DNA of 45,858 nt from Burkholderiales bacterium. Its GTDB lineage: Bacteria; Pseudomonadota; Gammaproteobacteria; Burkholderiales; UBA11063. Below, piece after piece: positions 27,712 to 36,851 of this stretch. Positions within the stretch are counted from its first letter, which is position 1. Every line of letters starts with the position of its first letter. A program made the translations under genes and the position numbers. The DNA is taken from NCBI GenBank assembly GCA_019748155.1, contig JAIEPY010000095.1, forward strand, positions 1 through 45,858, given 5' to 3'. The notes beneath the pieces are model-generated. The model saw nothing but the letters and a program-made list of their open reading frames with translations. It was not told the origin of the DNA and made no database searches.

Positions 27712-30057
27712 ATGAAAATCAAACGCTCAACTCTAATTACTCTATCCCTGCTAAATTTAATTGGCATAAACTCATCTGCATTCGCTACTGAATCAATCAA
27801 AGTCAAGCAAGTCATTGTCGGACCACAAGCTGGAGATAGCAGCACTAATTTTTCAATCAAAGTAACTTTTATCAATCGCAGTGATAATTTCCACGATTGG
27901 CAATTTGGTTTTTATATGCCACGTAATTTTCGCCAGACCAGCACCAGTAATCGCAAACTAAAAATGCAAGTGTGTGAAAGCTTGACAAAAAACTGCAGAG
28001 CACTCAAGTATCAAAAAGCCGCATTTAGCGATAATGATTTAAGCACCGTATTTACAACAATAGTCGCACCAGAGGCTGATTTCACCCTGCGCAAAGGCAA
28101 GAGTTACACAATCAGTTTATTGCATAATAGCTCACGCGGACCGCTAAACTATTCCTCGCTGCCGCAGAATTTATTCCTACGCACACCAGACAAATTAGTT
28201 AAGTTAACAACCACAGCACAAAGCTACCAGATAACTAATTTTGATGCTGACGCTATAGAATCACAAACCCAAAAACGCATACAAGACAACTGGAGCAATT
28301 CCGCAGCCAATACTGAAACTAACGCGATAATAATACCGTTACCAATCCAAGTCACATTCAACGATCCATCCGGTAAATTTGTATTAGATAAGCAATTAGT
28401 AATTCATGATTTAAGTAATAATTCAGCAGCACAAACCGTACTGTGGTCACAAGCATTACAACAGGATTTACAACTATCACCGCCAATAGACCAGAAAAAA
28501 ACAAGTGCTGGAATCCTGTTACAAACGATTAACTACGACTCTAAACTTAGCCCCGAAGCCTACCGCGTACAGATTACAGCGACGCAAATCATAGTTCAAG
28601 CGAGTAATCCCGCTGGGTTTTTCTATGCCTTGCAGAGTTTGCGCCAACTGTGGTTTAAACAAAACAGTCTACCACTGCTAACCATAGAGGATACACCACG
28701 CTTTAAATATCGGGGCATTTTGCTGGATGCGGCACGCCATTACTTTACGCCCGATCAAATTAAGAATTTTATTGATATTATGGCGGCAGCCAAGCTAAAT
28801 ACCTTACATTTGCATTTATCCGATGATGAAGCATTTAGGCTTGAATTAGCAGACTACCCAGAGCTGACAAAAATTGCTGCCAGCCGAGGATTGGGTTTAC
28901 CGATTGGACCATTGTCATGGCCACAAAAAAACCTCTCACAAGCCAGCGATAAATTACCCGATGCGGGTAGTATTTACTCAGGTAGCTACTCCAAAGAACA
29001 AATTCAGGATTTGATCAGCTATGCCAATTTACACCAAATCACGATTATTCCCGAGATTGATATACCGGGACATTCACGCGCACTTATGAAAGCATTGCCA
29101 GGCAGTTTTCATGAAGAGGGAGATAATTCTGAATATGCAGGTTATGGTAATAATAGTATCCCAGTTTGTGAATTTAACAGTAATTCGGCATTAGGGCAAA
29201 AATTTACTGCAGATTTAACTAATATCCTCACCCAAACAGCTCAATTATTTAACCAACAGACTACTCTTTATGCGATAAATAATGAACTAAGTATCGGTGG
29301 TGATGAGGTATTTAAAGGAACGTGGGATGATGCACCTTCTTGTCAAACTGCGCCATGGAATAAAATGACTTCTTTACAAAAAGAACATTATTTCTTAGAT
29401 GCACTTAATAACAATCCACGGATTAATCAGCTTAAGCTCTCAGGTTGGCATGAGTTTGTTCTAACCCATGATGGACAAATTAATTCTCAACATAGCATTA
29501 AACCCAATGAAACCGGACATGTCTGGGTATGGGGCAAAAGCACTGAGGTGCAAAGTAAGGCAGTCACATTGGCTAATAATGACTATCCGGTAGTTTTGGA
29601 ATATGCGGATTACTCTTATTTTGATATGACTTATACACCACAGTTAAAAGAACCAGGGTTTTACTGGGCGAGTAAGCTGGGTGATAGCGATGCTAGCTTG
29701 AGTGTTGCGATTGCAGCAACTAATACCCAGCAACAAAGCCGCAAACCGGATAATATTATTGGCTTAGAGGGTGCACTATGGACCGATGTAATACCAGATT
29801 ATACCCAGCTGCAATATATGGCATTACCTAAACTAGCAGGGCTGGCCGAGGCTAGCTGGAGTGCGGAATCAGTGACGGACATTGGAGGCAAACCTAATTG
29901 GCAATCATTAAGTTATCGAATGGGGTGTGGTAAAGAGGGGTTTTTAGCTTATTTAAATTCTACTTATCAAGCTAATTATCGTGGCTACCCGCATGGGATA
30001 GAGCAGGAAGCACCGATGCTATGTAATGCAGCAAATAGTGTTAATCAGGTTAAATAA
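27712..30057 (+). CDS. Secreted beta-N-acetylhexosaminidase (GH20)
   Basis: A 781-residue exported enzyme that removes terminal GlcNAc from chitin oligosaccharides or glycans. Domain order: signal peptide (1-26, SSAFA-T), a carbohydrate-binding Ig-like N-terminal domain (about 28-165), GH20b domain (about 205-325), and the TIM-barrel catalytic domain (about 330-760). The catalytic Asp-Glu pair is D531-E532 in SIGGDEVFKG; LHLHLSDDEAFRLE and IPEIDIPGHSRALMKA are family signatures. Divergent from fadB with a 200-base gap. No strong ribosome site precedes the ATG. Its role is probably chitin or peptidoglycan sugar scavenging. Confidence 0.93.
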   Translation: MKIKRSTLITLSLLNLIGINSSAFATESIKVKQVIVGPQAGDSSTNFSIKVTFINRSDNFHDWQFGFYMPRNFRQTSTSNRKLKMQVCESLTKNCRALKYQKAAFSDNDLSTVFTTIVAPEADFTLRKGKSYTISLLHNSSRGPLNYSSLPQNLFLRTPDKLVKLTTTAQSYQITNFDADAIESQTQKRIQDNWSNSAANTETNAIIIPLPIQVTFNDPSGKFVLDKQLVIHDLSNNSAAQTVLWSQALQQDLQLSPPIDQKKTSAGILLQTINYDSKLSPEAYRVQITATQIIVQASNPAGFFYALQSLRQLWFKQNSLPLLTIEDTPRFKYRGILLDAARHYFTPDQIKNFIDIMAAAKLNTLHLHLSDDEAFRLELADYPELTKIAASRGLGLPIGPLSWPQKNLSQASDKLPDAGSIYSGSYSKEQIQDLISYANLHQITIIPEIDIPGHSRALMKALPGSFHEEGDNSEYAGYGNNSIPVCEFNSNSALGQKFTADLTNILTQTAQLFNQQTTLYAINNELSIGGDEVFKGTWDDAPSCQTAPWNKMTSLQKEHYFLDALNNNPRINQLKLSGWHEFVLTHDGQINSQHSIKPNETGHVWVWGKSTEVQSKAVTLANNDYPVVLEYADYSYFDMTYTPQLKEPGFYWASKLGDSDASLSVAIAATNTQQQSRKPDNIIGLEGALWTDVIPDYTQLQYMALPKLAGLAEASWSAESVTDIGGKPNWQSLSYRMGCGKEGFLAYLNSTYQANYRGYPHGIEQEAPMLCNAANSVNQVK

Positions 30058-30100
30058 AGATAATCAAATACATCGAGTATGTTTTAAATATGGATTGATA

Positions 30101-30895
30101 ATGAAAAAAATTATTCTTAGTTTATGTAGCCTGGCAGCAACAAGCGTTTTGGCAAGTGAAACCATTACGATTGGCGCCTCATCAGTTCCTCATGCCGAGA
30201 TGCTGCGTTTTATCCAGCCGACATTGGCTAAACAAGGCTATGTTCTCAAAATTTCTGAGTTTTCTGAATACCTAACCCCAAATTTAGCAGTGGTTCAGGG
30301 ACAACTAGATGCCAATTTTTTCCAGACTAAACCTTATTTACTGCAGTACAATAAAGACCATCATGCCAACTTAGTTGATTTGGTAGATGTGCACTTGGAA
30401 CCGATGGGAGCATACACCAATTCAAGTGAAGCTAAATTTGCTAAAAGTAAAAAACCAACAGACCTTATAAAAGGTTCTAAAATAGCCGTACCAAATGACG
30501 CCACCAATGAAGGACGAGCACTAAATATTCTACAAGCCAATGGAATAATCAAGGTTCAACCCGGGATTGATTTACCTACTAAGAAAAATATTACGGCTAA
30601 TCCGTATGGCGTAGAGATCGTCGAACTAGACCCATCAATGTTACCCCGTGTATTTAGTTCCAAACAAGTTGATATCGTATTGATGACTACTAATTTGGCG
30701 ATGTTTTCCGGCTTAAACCCAACTAAAGCTACATTGCTTGAGCAAAAAAGTAGCCCATTTGTTAATCTGGTAGCGGTACGAGCTGATGAGATTAATTTAC
30801 CCAAAATGAAAGCCTTAGCCAAAGCTCTCACCTCACCGGAGATGAAGACATTCATCCAACAGAAATATCGTGGAGCAGTAGTACCTGCATTTTAA
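30101..30895 (+). CDS. metQ: MetQ/NlpA-family substrate-binding protein
   Basis: A 264-residue periplasmic binding protein of the NlpA family (methionine ABC importers). Recognisable segments: ITIGASSVPHAEML, LDANFFQTKPYLLQYN, IAVPNDATNEGRALNILQANGI, and the C-terminal NLVAVRADE. The frame is open from 30026, but the signal peptide (MKKIILSLCSLAATSVLA) begins at the ATG at 30101. Unlike E. coli MetQ there is no lipobox: the only cysteine in the leader is preceded by Leu, so a soluble exported form is likely. No metN or metI lies in the window. It follows the hexosaminidase by 43 bases. Confidence 0.88.
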   Translation: MKKIILSLCSLAATSVLASETITIGASSVPHAEMLRFIQPTLAKQGYVLKISEFSEYLTPNLAVVQGQLDANFFQTKPYLLQYNKDHHANLVDLVDVHLEPMGAYTNSSEAKFAKSKKPTDLIKGSKIAVPNDATNEGRALNILQANGIIKVQPGIDLPTKKNITANPYGVEIVELDPSMLPRVFSSKQVDIVLMTTNLAMFSGLNPTKATLLEQKSSPFVNLVAVRADEINLPKMKALAKALTSPEMKTFIQQKYRGAVVPAF

Positions 30896-30935
30896 TTGGT
30901 AATAAAATTGCAGATACTGCTTTTTGATATGCCAA

Positions 30936-32537
30936 TTAATGAACACAAGTAAATGTGTCTGGCAGCGCAGCCTCCCAGAAGCGTTTGTATTGCGCAGGCA
31001 CAGTTTCAGGATCTAATAGACAGCCCGGTTTAATAAATTCATAAATCTCATCAAAACCGCGAACCTCATAGTCATTAATCCGACGCATCACACTTGATGG
31101 GAGAATGTCACTTGGATTCTCTAAGCCCATTGCACCAACCAACTCGGTAAAGCTTTTAACCGTCGAAGTATGATAATTATAAACTCGTTCAGATTTATCG
31201 CTAATATCCAATGTTTTAAATAAACGTGGGTTTTGGGTTGCAACCCCTACCGGACAAGTATCGTTATCGCACTGCTTAGATTGGATACAACCAAGTGCTA
31301 ACATCATTGCCCGAGCTGAATTTATTATATCCGCACCAAGTGCCATCATTCTAACCATATCAAAACCAGTTGCATTTTTACCGCTGGCAATAATTCGAAT
31401 ATGTTTACGTAAATCGCAGCCAAGCAATGCATTATTAACAAAAACCAAGGCTTCTTGAAGAGGCATTCCAATTGAATCAACAAACTCTGCTGGTGCAAAA
31501 CCTGTTCCACCTTCCATACCATCAACAACAATAAAATCCGGATAGATGCTAGTTTTAAGGATAGCTTTACAAATCGCAAAAAATTCGGTTTTTTTACCAA
31601 TACACAGCTTAAATCCAACTGGCTTACCATTGGACAATTCACGCAGTTGTGCGATGAAATGACAGAGTCCTTCTGGTGTTGAGAATGTTTTATGGGTTGG
31701 TGGAGAGATTAGATCTTTGTCCATGGCAATACCACCAATCCGCGCAATCTCAGGTGTTATTTTTTCTTTAGGTAATATTCCGCCATAAGCTGGCTTCGCG
31801 CCTTGGGATAATTTGATTTCAATTAGCTTGACATTCGCTAGGTTTGCTTGTTGTTTAAATTTTTCAGAATCAAAATTACCATCTTCAGTTCTAAAGCCAA
31901 AATAAGCAGTAGCCACTTGCATTCCAACATCACCACCTTGCAAATGATACTCAGTAAGTCCACCTTCTCCTGTATTATGGAGGAAGTTGCCTTTTTTAGC
32001 ACCTAAATTTAATGCCATAATTGCGTTTTTAGACAAAACACCAAAACTAAGTGCAGAAATATTCAATCGTGAGGCCGAGTAAGGCTGAGTACATTGCTCA
32101 TTACCAATTATAATTCTGGAATCAACATTACTATGCTGCTTGGGGGCTAAGGAATGCAATGCCCATTCATAACCAGCTTTCATGATGTCTTTATCACCTC
32201 CAAATGAAATAGTATCCGCAATACCCTTGGCACGCTCATAGACGATTGTTCGTGTTTTACGGTCAAAAGGACGTTCGCTATCATCGCTGGCTACAAAGTA
32301 TTGCTGGATTTCCGGACGAAAGAACTCTAATATATAATGCATGTGACCTAGTACCGGAAAATTGCGTAATAAAGTATGTTTGCGCTGTAAGCGATCATAT
32401 ATTCCAAGCGCAGCAAGCATTCCGATTAGACTAAAACTCCAGTACCAATTTGCCTGAACAATAATCAACAATACAAAGAAAAAAATTAAAACAATTCCAA
32501 ATCCTAGATACCACTTACGGCGTTCTGTTGCTAACAT
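30936..32537 (-). CDS. Membrane-anchored FMN-binding glutamate synthase-family protein
   Basis: A 533-residue protein with two N-terminal membrane helices (about 10-28 and 31-47) followed by the glutamate synthase central/FMN barrel domain. Typical segments are SALSFGVLSKNAIMALN, LKLSQGAKPAYGG-like LSQGAKPAYGGILP, IVVDGMEGGTGFAP, ASGKNATGFDMVRMMALGA and the FeS ligand cluster GCIQSKQCDNDTCPVG. It lacks the glutaminase domain, like B. subtilis YerD, so it is not a full glutamate synthase and its true reaction is unknown. Ribosome site GGGGGA precedes the ATG. Confidence 0.85.
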   Translation of the reverse strand: MLATERRKWYLGFGIVLIFFFVLLIIVQANWYWSFSLIGMLAALGIYDRLQRKHTLLRNFPVLGHMHYILEFFRPEIQQYFVASDDSERPFDRKTRTIVYERAKGIADTISFGGDKDIMKAGYEWALHSLAPKQHSNVDSRIIIGNEQCTQPYSASRLNISALSFGVLSKNAIMALNLGAKKGNFLHNTGEGGLTEYHLQGGDVGMQVATAYFGFRTEDGNFDSEKFKQQANLANVKLIEIKLSQGAKPAYGGILPKEKITPEIARIGGIAMDKDLISPPTHKTFSTPEGLCHFIAQLRELSNGKPVGFKLCIGKKTEFFAICKAILKTSIYPDFIVVDGMEGGTGFAPAEFVDSIGMPLQEALVFVNNALLGCDLRKHIRIIASGKNATGFDMVRMMALGADIINSARAMMLALGCIQSKQCDNDTCPVGVATQNPRLFKTLDISDKSERVYNYHTSTVKSFTELVGAMGLENPSDILPSSVMRRINDYEVRGFDEIYEFIKPGCLLDPETVPAQYKRFWEAALPDTFTCVH

Positions 32538-32558
32538 AAGTCCCCCTTAAAAACGTAA

Positions 32559-32590
32559 TAGCTTATTTTAACATTATAGTATAAAAGCTA
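32559..32590 (-). promoter_or_regulatory. Promoter of the glutamate synthase-like gene with inverted repeat
   Basis: A consensus TATAAT (reverse of ATTATA, 32573-32578) lies 36 bases before the ATG. It is enclosed by the inverted arms TAGCTT (32559-32564) and AAGCTA (32585-32590), which could form an operator across the -10. Confidence 0.45.
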
Positions 32591-32612
32591 AGACAATTAT
32601 GTAATGAAGGTC

Positions 32613-32942
32613 TTATTGAGGTTTGGTTTCCTCTAGGTAAGTCTGCCCCCACTCTTCCAATTGTTGCAAAATTGGTTGTAGCTTTTTACCAATTTCGGTT
32701 AATGAATATTCAACTTTAGGTGGAACTTCCGCATAAACTTTGCGACTCACCACTAAATCCACCTCTAACTCCCTAAGCTGATTAGTTAGCATCCGTTGCG
32801 TGATTCCAGAATTTAAACGGCATAATTCACTAAAACGTTTGGTTCCCCCTAAAAGCGCACAGAGAATAGATAACTTCCATTTCCCACCTAAAATTCTTAA
32901 CACTACAGCGACTGGACAATCCTCATCGTGAATATTTGACAT
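32613..32942 (-). CDS. HxlR-family transcriptional regulator
   Basis: A 109-residue winged-helix protein (HxlR/YodB family). The N-terminal DCPVAVVLRILGGKWKLSIL with Cys9 matches the position of the redox- or quinone-sensing cysteine in YodB/HypR, and ITQRMLTNQLRELE is the recognition helix, followed by the wing. It is divergent from mdaB, a quinone reductase gene, with 136 bases between them containing a perfect inverted repeat. This arrangement suggests that it represses mdaB and itself and is released by quinones or oxidants. Confidence 0.93.
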   Translation of the reverse strand: MSNIHDEDCPVAVVLRILGGKWKLSILCALLGGTKRFSELCRLNSGITQRMLTNQLRELEVDLVVSRKVYAEVPPKVEYSLTEIGKKLQPILQQLEEWGQTYLEETKPQ

Positions 32943-32978
32943 AACTTTATTTCCCTATAAAAGCAAAATACAACAGCA

Positions 32979-33000
32979 ATAGTATATATTTAGATACTAT
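32979..33000. promoter_or_regulatory. Probable HxlR operator
   Basis: ATAGTAT and ATACTAT form a perfect 7-bp inverted repeat separated by 8 bases, in the divergent gap between hxlR and mdaB. On the minus strand it includes TATACT, a candidate -10 for hxlR, so binding would repress hxlR itself. The size and dyad symmetry suit a dimeric winged-helix regulator. Confidence 0.6.
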
Positions 33001-33013
33001 ACCACATTTATGT

Positions 33014-33048
33014 AAGTACTTGTTAATTTAACCAATTATGGTTACAAT
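33014..33048 (+). promoter_or_regulatory. mdaB promoter with palindrome over the -35
   Basis: TTGTTA (33020-33025) and TACAAT (33043-33048) are separated by 17 bases, the best -35/-10 pair in the window. The palindrome AAGTACTT (33014-33021) overlaps the -35 and may be a second regulator site. The ATG is 31 bases downstream of the -10. Confidence 0.65.
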
Positions 33049-33078
33049 ACGCTATTAAAATTTTTAAGGATATACACT

Positions 33079-33669
33079 ATGTCAATCAAAAAAGTTCACA
33101 TTGTAAACGCTCACCAAAAATGGAATGGAATTGCCGAAGGTAATTTAACCCGTCATTATATTGAGATTATGAGCAAAGTTTTAGATAATAATCAAATTGA
33201 ATATACGATGGTGAATGTCGATGATGGTTATGATATTGAACAAGAAGTTAACCGCTTAGTTGACGCTGATTTAGTAATTTTACAATTTCCAATGTACTGG
33301 ATGAGTTTGCCGTGGTTGGGTAAAAAGTATATAGATGAAGTATTTATGGCAGGGCAAGGTAAGATCTATCAACATGACGGACGCGTAATTGACGATGCCA
33401 GCAAAAAATACGGCAGTGGTGGTATGTTAAGCGGTAAATATATGCTTTCAATTACCTGTAATGCACCAGTTGAAGCATTTGAAACAGATGGACAATTTTT
33501 TAATGCTTTAGGTGTGGATAATGCATTTATGGCGGTACATAATGCGTTACGCTTTGTTGGTCTAAATAGCTTGCCAACTTTTATCTCGCATGATATCTTT
33601 AAAAATCCAGAAATCGAGGCGGATAGTCAAAAATTAGAAAATTTATTGCATGATGCGCTACAATCCTAA
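33079..33669 (+). CDS. mdaB: NAD(P)H:quinone oxidoreductase MdaB
   Basis: A 196-residue flavodoxin-fold FAD enzyme that reduces quinones by two electrons. It aligns with E. coli MdaB along its length: QFPMYWMSLPWLGKKYIDEVF, the SKKYGSGGMLSGKYMLSITCNAPVEAF region, and LPTFISHDIFK. Cytoplasmic, no signal peptide. AAGGAT precedes the ATG. The divergent HxlR gene and the palindromes between them point to regulation by quinone or oxidative stress. The oppA-like gene follows closely and may be co-transcribed. Confidence 0.93.
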   Translation: MSIKKVHIVNAHQKWNGIAEGNLTRHYIEIMSKVLDNNQIEYTMVNVDDGYDIEQEVNRLVDADLVILQFPMYWMSLPWLGKKYIDEVFMAGQGKIYQHDGRVIDDASKKYGSGGMLSGKYMLSITCNAPVEAFETDGQFFNALGVDNAFMAVHNALRFVGLNSLPTFISHDIFKNPEIEADSQKLENLLHDALQS

Positions 33670-33702
33670 ACTTATGTGACAAATATGAAAGGGTGGCATT
33701 TG

Positions 33703-35340
33703 ATGGAAGTAACTAATTCTCGTAAATTAATTATCCCAACGCTATTATCCGTGTTGTTGCTAATATCATGTACTAATGACAATGCACCTGCAACAGCTAA
33801 GCTCACCCATCCGCTAGATCAACTCCGCGTGGATATTGGTAGTGAGCCACCCTCGCTAGATCCGCAGTTACTCGCGGATACTTCTTCGGCACGAGTAACT
33901 AATGATTTATTTGCGGGGCTGGTGGATTTTGATCAAAAGAATCAGCTGATTGCTGGTTTAGCTGATAAATGGACCATTAGCCGAGATGGCAAAAGCTACA
34001 CCTTTCATTTACGGGATGGTATTAAGTTTTCGGATGGAACACCAATCACTGCCAATGATGTTGTTTTTTCATGGCAACGTTTGGCTAATCCGGCTTTTGG
34101 TGCGCCATATGCACAGCTATTAAACAATGTGCTTAACGCTCCAGCAATAGCCCAAGGTAAAAAACCAGCTGCTAGCCTTGGAGTCCATGCAATTAATGCA
34201 AAAACTTTTCAAGTTAATCTAACTCAAGCAACCCCGGATTTTTTAAAATATTTAACCTTACCAGCATTTGCGGTATTAGCAGCGCATACGATTAATAAAT
34301 ATAATTCAGAGTGGACCAAGCCACAAAACATGGTCAGCTCGGGTGCTTATCAATTAGTCGAACATGTGCTAAATGGTGAAATTTTAGTTAAAAAGAATCC
34401 TTACTATTATGCCGCAGCACAAGTTGCAATTCCAACGGTTAAATTTTCCCCATACAGTGAGCGTAATTCAGCTCTCAACGCTTATAAAAGTGGAGATTTG
34501 GATATGACTTTTAGTTTGCCAACTAATGATACTCAGCGTTTAATTAGTGAATATCCACAAGAAGTGCAGCGAACTAATTATGAAGCATTGGTTTATTATG
34601 ATTTTAATATGCAGTTAGCAATATTTAAAGATCTTAAATTACGTCAGGCATTAACGATGGCAATTGACCGTCCAACCTTAGTTAGCAAGATTATTACCGA
34701 TGAAAATCGCCTGCCACTATATTCAACCGTAACACCAACCATTGCCGATGCAGCTTATGCTGATATTCATTACCCGTGGGAAAGTTTGCCACGCAATAAA
34801 CAAATTGAAACTGCTAAAAAGCTCTATACTGCTGCTGGATACAGTAGCGCAAAACCGCTTAAAATTACTATTTTGTATAATAACGACGAGGGCAATAAAA
34901 AACGGACTCTTGCTCTTGCCAGCATGTGGCATGATGTATTAGGCGTTCAGGTAGAAGTTAGAAATCAAGAATGGAAAACCTTTTTAAGCAGTCGCCAAAA
35001 TGGAGATTTTGAAATTGCACGTGATGGTAGCAATGCGGAATATAATTCGGTAACAGCTTATACTAATTTGTATATTTGCGGTAGTCGTTTAAATAACTCA
35101 CACTATTGTAATCCGACCTATGACAAATTAATCGCTGCGGCAGACAAGGCAACAGATGAGACAACTAAAACGCGTTATTACCATCAAGCCTTGGAGCTAG
35201 TATTAGCTGACTATCCGATTATCCCACTTTATCAGCCAAGTTATTCACGCTTAGTTAAACCCTACGTTAAAAATTATGAAGTGAAAGACAACCATCTGGA
35301 TCAGGTTCAATCCAAATGGCTGGCTCTAAGTGATAATTAA
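33703..35340 (+). CDS. Oligopeptide-type ABC substrate-binding lipoprotein
   Basis: A 545-residue periplasmic binding protein of the SBP_bac_5 (OppA/DppA) family. The leader ends in a good lipobox (VLLLISC), so it is membrane-anchored. Family segments: GSEPPSLDPQLLADTSSARV, GLADKWTISRDGKSYTFHLRDGIKFSDG, and LRQALTMAIDRPTLV. The frame extends to a GTG at 33676 and an ATG at 33685, but AGGGTGG is well placed for the ATG at 33703 and only the short form gives a normal lipoprotein leader. No permease or ATPase genes accompany it. Its stop overlaps the pyk stop tail to tail by 4 bases, leaving no room for a terminator outside the coding sequences. Confidence 0.9.
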   Translation: MEVTNSRKLIIPTLLSVLLLISCTNDNAPATAKLTHPLDQLRVDIGSEPPSLDPQLLADTSSARVTNDLFAGLVDFDQKNQLIAGLADKWTISRDGKSYTFHLRDGIKFSDGTPITANDVVFSWQRLANPAFGAPYAQLLNNVLNAPAIAQGKKPAASLGVHAINAKTFQVNLTQATPDFLKYLTLPAFAVLAAHTINKYNSEWTKPQNMVSSGAYQLVEHVLNGEILVKKNPYYYAAAQVAIPTVKFSPYSERNSALNAYKSGDLDMTFSLPTNDTQRLISEYPQEVQRTNYEALVYYDFNMQLAIFKDLKLRQALTMAIDRPTLVSKIITDENRLPLYSTVTPTIADAAYADIHYPWESLPRNKQIETAKKLYTAAGYSSAKPLKITILYNNDEGNKKRTLALASMWHDVLGVQVEVRNQEWKTFLSSRQNGDFEIARDGSNAEYNSVTAYTNLYICGSRLNNSHYCNPTYDKLIAAADKATDETTKTRYYHQALELVLADYPIIPLYQPSYSRLVKPYVKNYEVKDNHLDQVQSKWLALSDN

Positions 35341-36755
35341 ATTTTGATGATTTTTAGTGAATTAGTACTACCAATCTTCGACACTCTTTCACCCATTGTC
35401 GCGATAATCATATCACCTTCAGCCAAAATATGCTGACGACGTAAGAAGTCGCAGGCTTCGTTTGCATGTTCGTTAGAATTAGTTGCGCGATGTTGCATAA
35501 AAAACGGATAAACACCACGATACATCGCCATGCTTTGTAACGCTTCCTGTGAATCGGTAATCGCATAAATCGGCACTCCGCTAATTACGCGTGACATCCA
35601 GCGTGCAGTCGCTCCTGAAGTGGTAAGTGCAACAATAGCTTTAGCTTCCATATGATAAGCGGTAAATAATGCCGCCATAGAAATAGTTTGCTGGGTGTTG
35701 GCAAATTTCTCATGAACAAAATGTGCCTCAATATTATTATCCACCATTTTTTCTGCCTCTTCACATACCCGTGCCATAGTTTCAACCGCTTGTAACGGAT
35801 AATTACCGCTAGCTGTCTCCGCAGATAACATTACCGCATCAGTTCCATCTAAAACTGCATTGGCAATATCTGACACTTCGGCACGAGTTGCTACCGGATT
35901 TTCAATCATTGATTCAAGCATTTGGGTTGCGACGATTGAAACTTTGTGATATTTATGACATAGACGAATCATTTTCTTTTGCATCCCGGGGACTAAAGCT
36001 TCACCTACTTCTACCGCCAGATCACCACGCGCAACCATTACCCCATCACTGGCTTTAATTATGGCATCAAGATTTTTAAATACCGCTTCAGTACGTTCGA
36101 TTTTAGCAATTATTTGTGCTTTAGAACCAGCTTCAACTAATTTACGCCGGGCAAAAATAATATCACCCTCCTCTTTGGGAAATGACACCGCTACATAATC
36201 CAGATTTTGAGTAGCAATAAACTTAATATCATCCAAATCTTTTTCGGTTAAGGCTGGCGCAGTTAAACCACCACCTAGTTTGTTAATACCCTTGTTGTTT
36301 TTTAATATTCCACCTTGCGTAACGTTACAGGTGATTTTGCTACCTTCTACTTTAGCAACGGTAAAAGTGATTTTTCCATCATCAAGGAGTAAAATATCTT
36401 GCGGTTTTACATCATGAGCTAATTCTTTGTAATCAACCCCAACCAATTTTGCATTGCCAAGCCCATCAAATGCTGTATCAAGAACAATAACATCTCCATT
36501 GGCCAAATCTACTTGATTATTTTCAAATTTACTGACCCGGATTTTAGGGCCCTGCAGATCACCCATAATTGCTACAGGTACAGATAGTTTAGCGGCAATT
36601 TTACGGATGTTTTGTATATTTTCAGCTTTAAATTCGTGCGTACCATGTGAGAAATTTAGACGGAATACATTTACACCTGCTTTGATTAGTTTCTCCATCA
36701 TATCCAGACTCGATGATACTGGCCCCATAGTTGCAATAATTTTTGTTTGTTTCAT
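35337..36755 (-). CDS. pyk: Pyruvate kinase
   Basis: A 472-residue glycolytic enzyme that makes pyruvate and ATP from phosphoenolpyruvate and ADP. Start MKQTKIIATMGPVS, the barrel strand FRLNFSHG, the GDLQGPKIRV segment, AKIERTEAVFKNLD with the catalytic lysine, VARGDLAVEVG, and the TQMLESMIENPVATRAEVSD signature are all present. Length fits bacterial type (470). Ribosome site GGGAATAAG precedes the ATG, and an extended -10 lies at 36808-36816. Confidence 0.98.
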   Translation of the reverse strand: MKQTKIIATMGPVSSSLDMMEKLIKAGVNVFRLNFSHGTHEFKAENIQNIRKIAAKLSVPVAIMGDLQGPKIRVSKFENNQVDLANGDVIVLDTAFDGLGNAKLVGVDYKELAHDVKPQDILLLDDGKITFTVAKVEGSKITCNVTQGGILKNNKGINKLGGGLTAPALTEKDLDDIKFIATQNLDYVAVSFPKEEGDIIFARRKLVEAGSKAQIIAKIERTEAVFKNLDAIIKASDGVMVARGDLAVEVGEALVPGMQKKMIRLCHKYHKVSIVATQMLESMIENPVATRAEVSDIANAVLDGTDAVMLSAETASGNYPLQAVETMARVCEEAEKMVDNNIEAHFVHEKFANTQQTISMAALFTAYHMEAKAIVALTTSGATARWMSRVISGVPIYAITDSQEALQSMAMYRGVYPFFMQHRATNSNEHANEACDFLRRQHILAEGDMIIATMGERVSKIGSTNSLKIIKI

Positions 36756-36807
36756 GTTTTACTTATTCCCGTATAATTATTATTTGTATGGCATAACTCC
36801 GTGCGTA

Positions 36808-36816
36808 ATTTTAACA
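36808..36816 (-). promoter_or_regulatory. Extended -10 promoter of pyk
   Basis: TGTTAAAAT on the minus strand (TGn plus TAAAAT, 5 of 6) ends 53 bases before the pyk ATG. No -35 hexamer is recognisable. Two TTACGCA copies flank it, one on each side. Confidence 0.5.
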
Positions 36817-36851
36817 TTTTGACGAAATCATGCGTAACTGATTCGGCTTAT

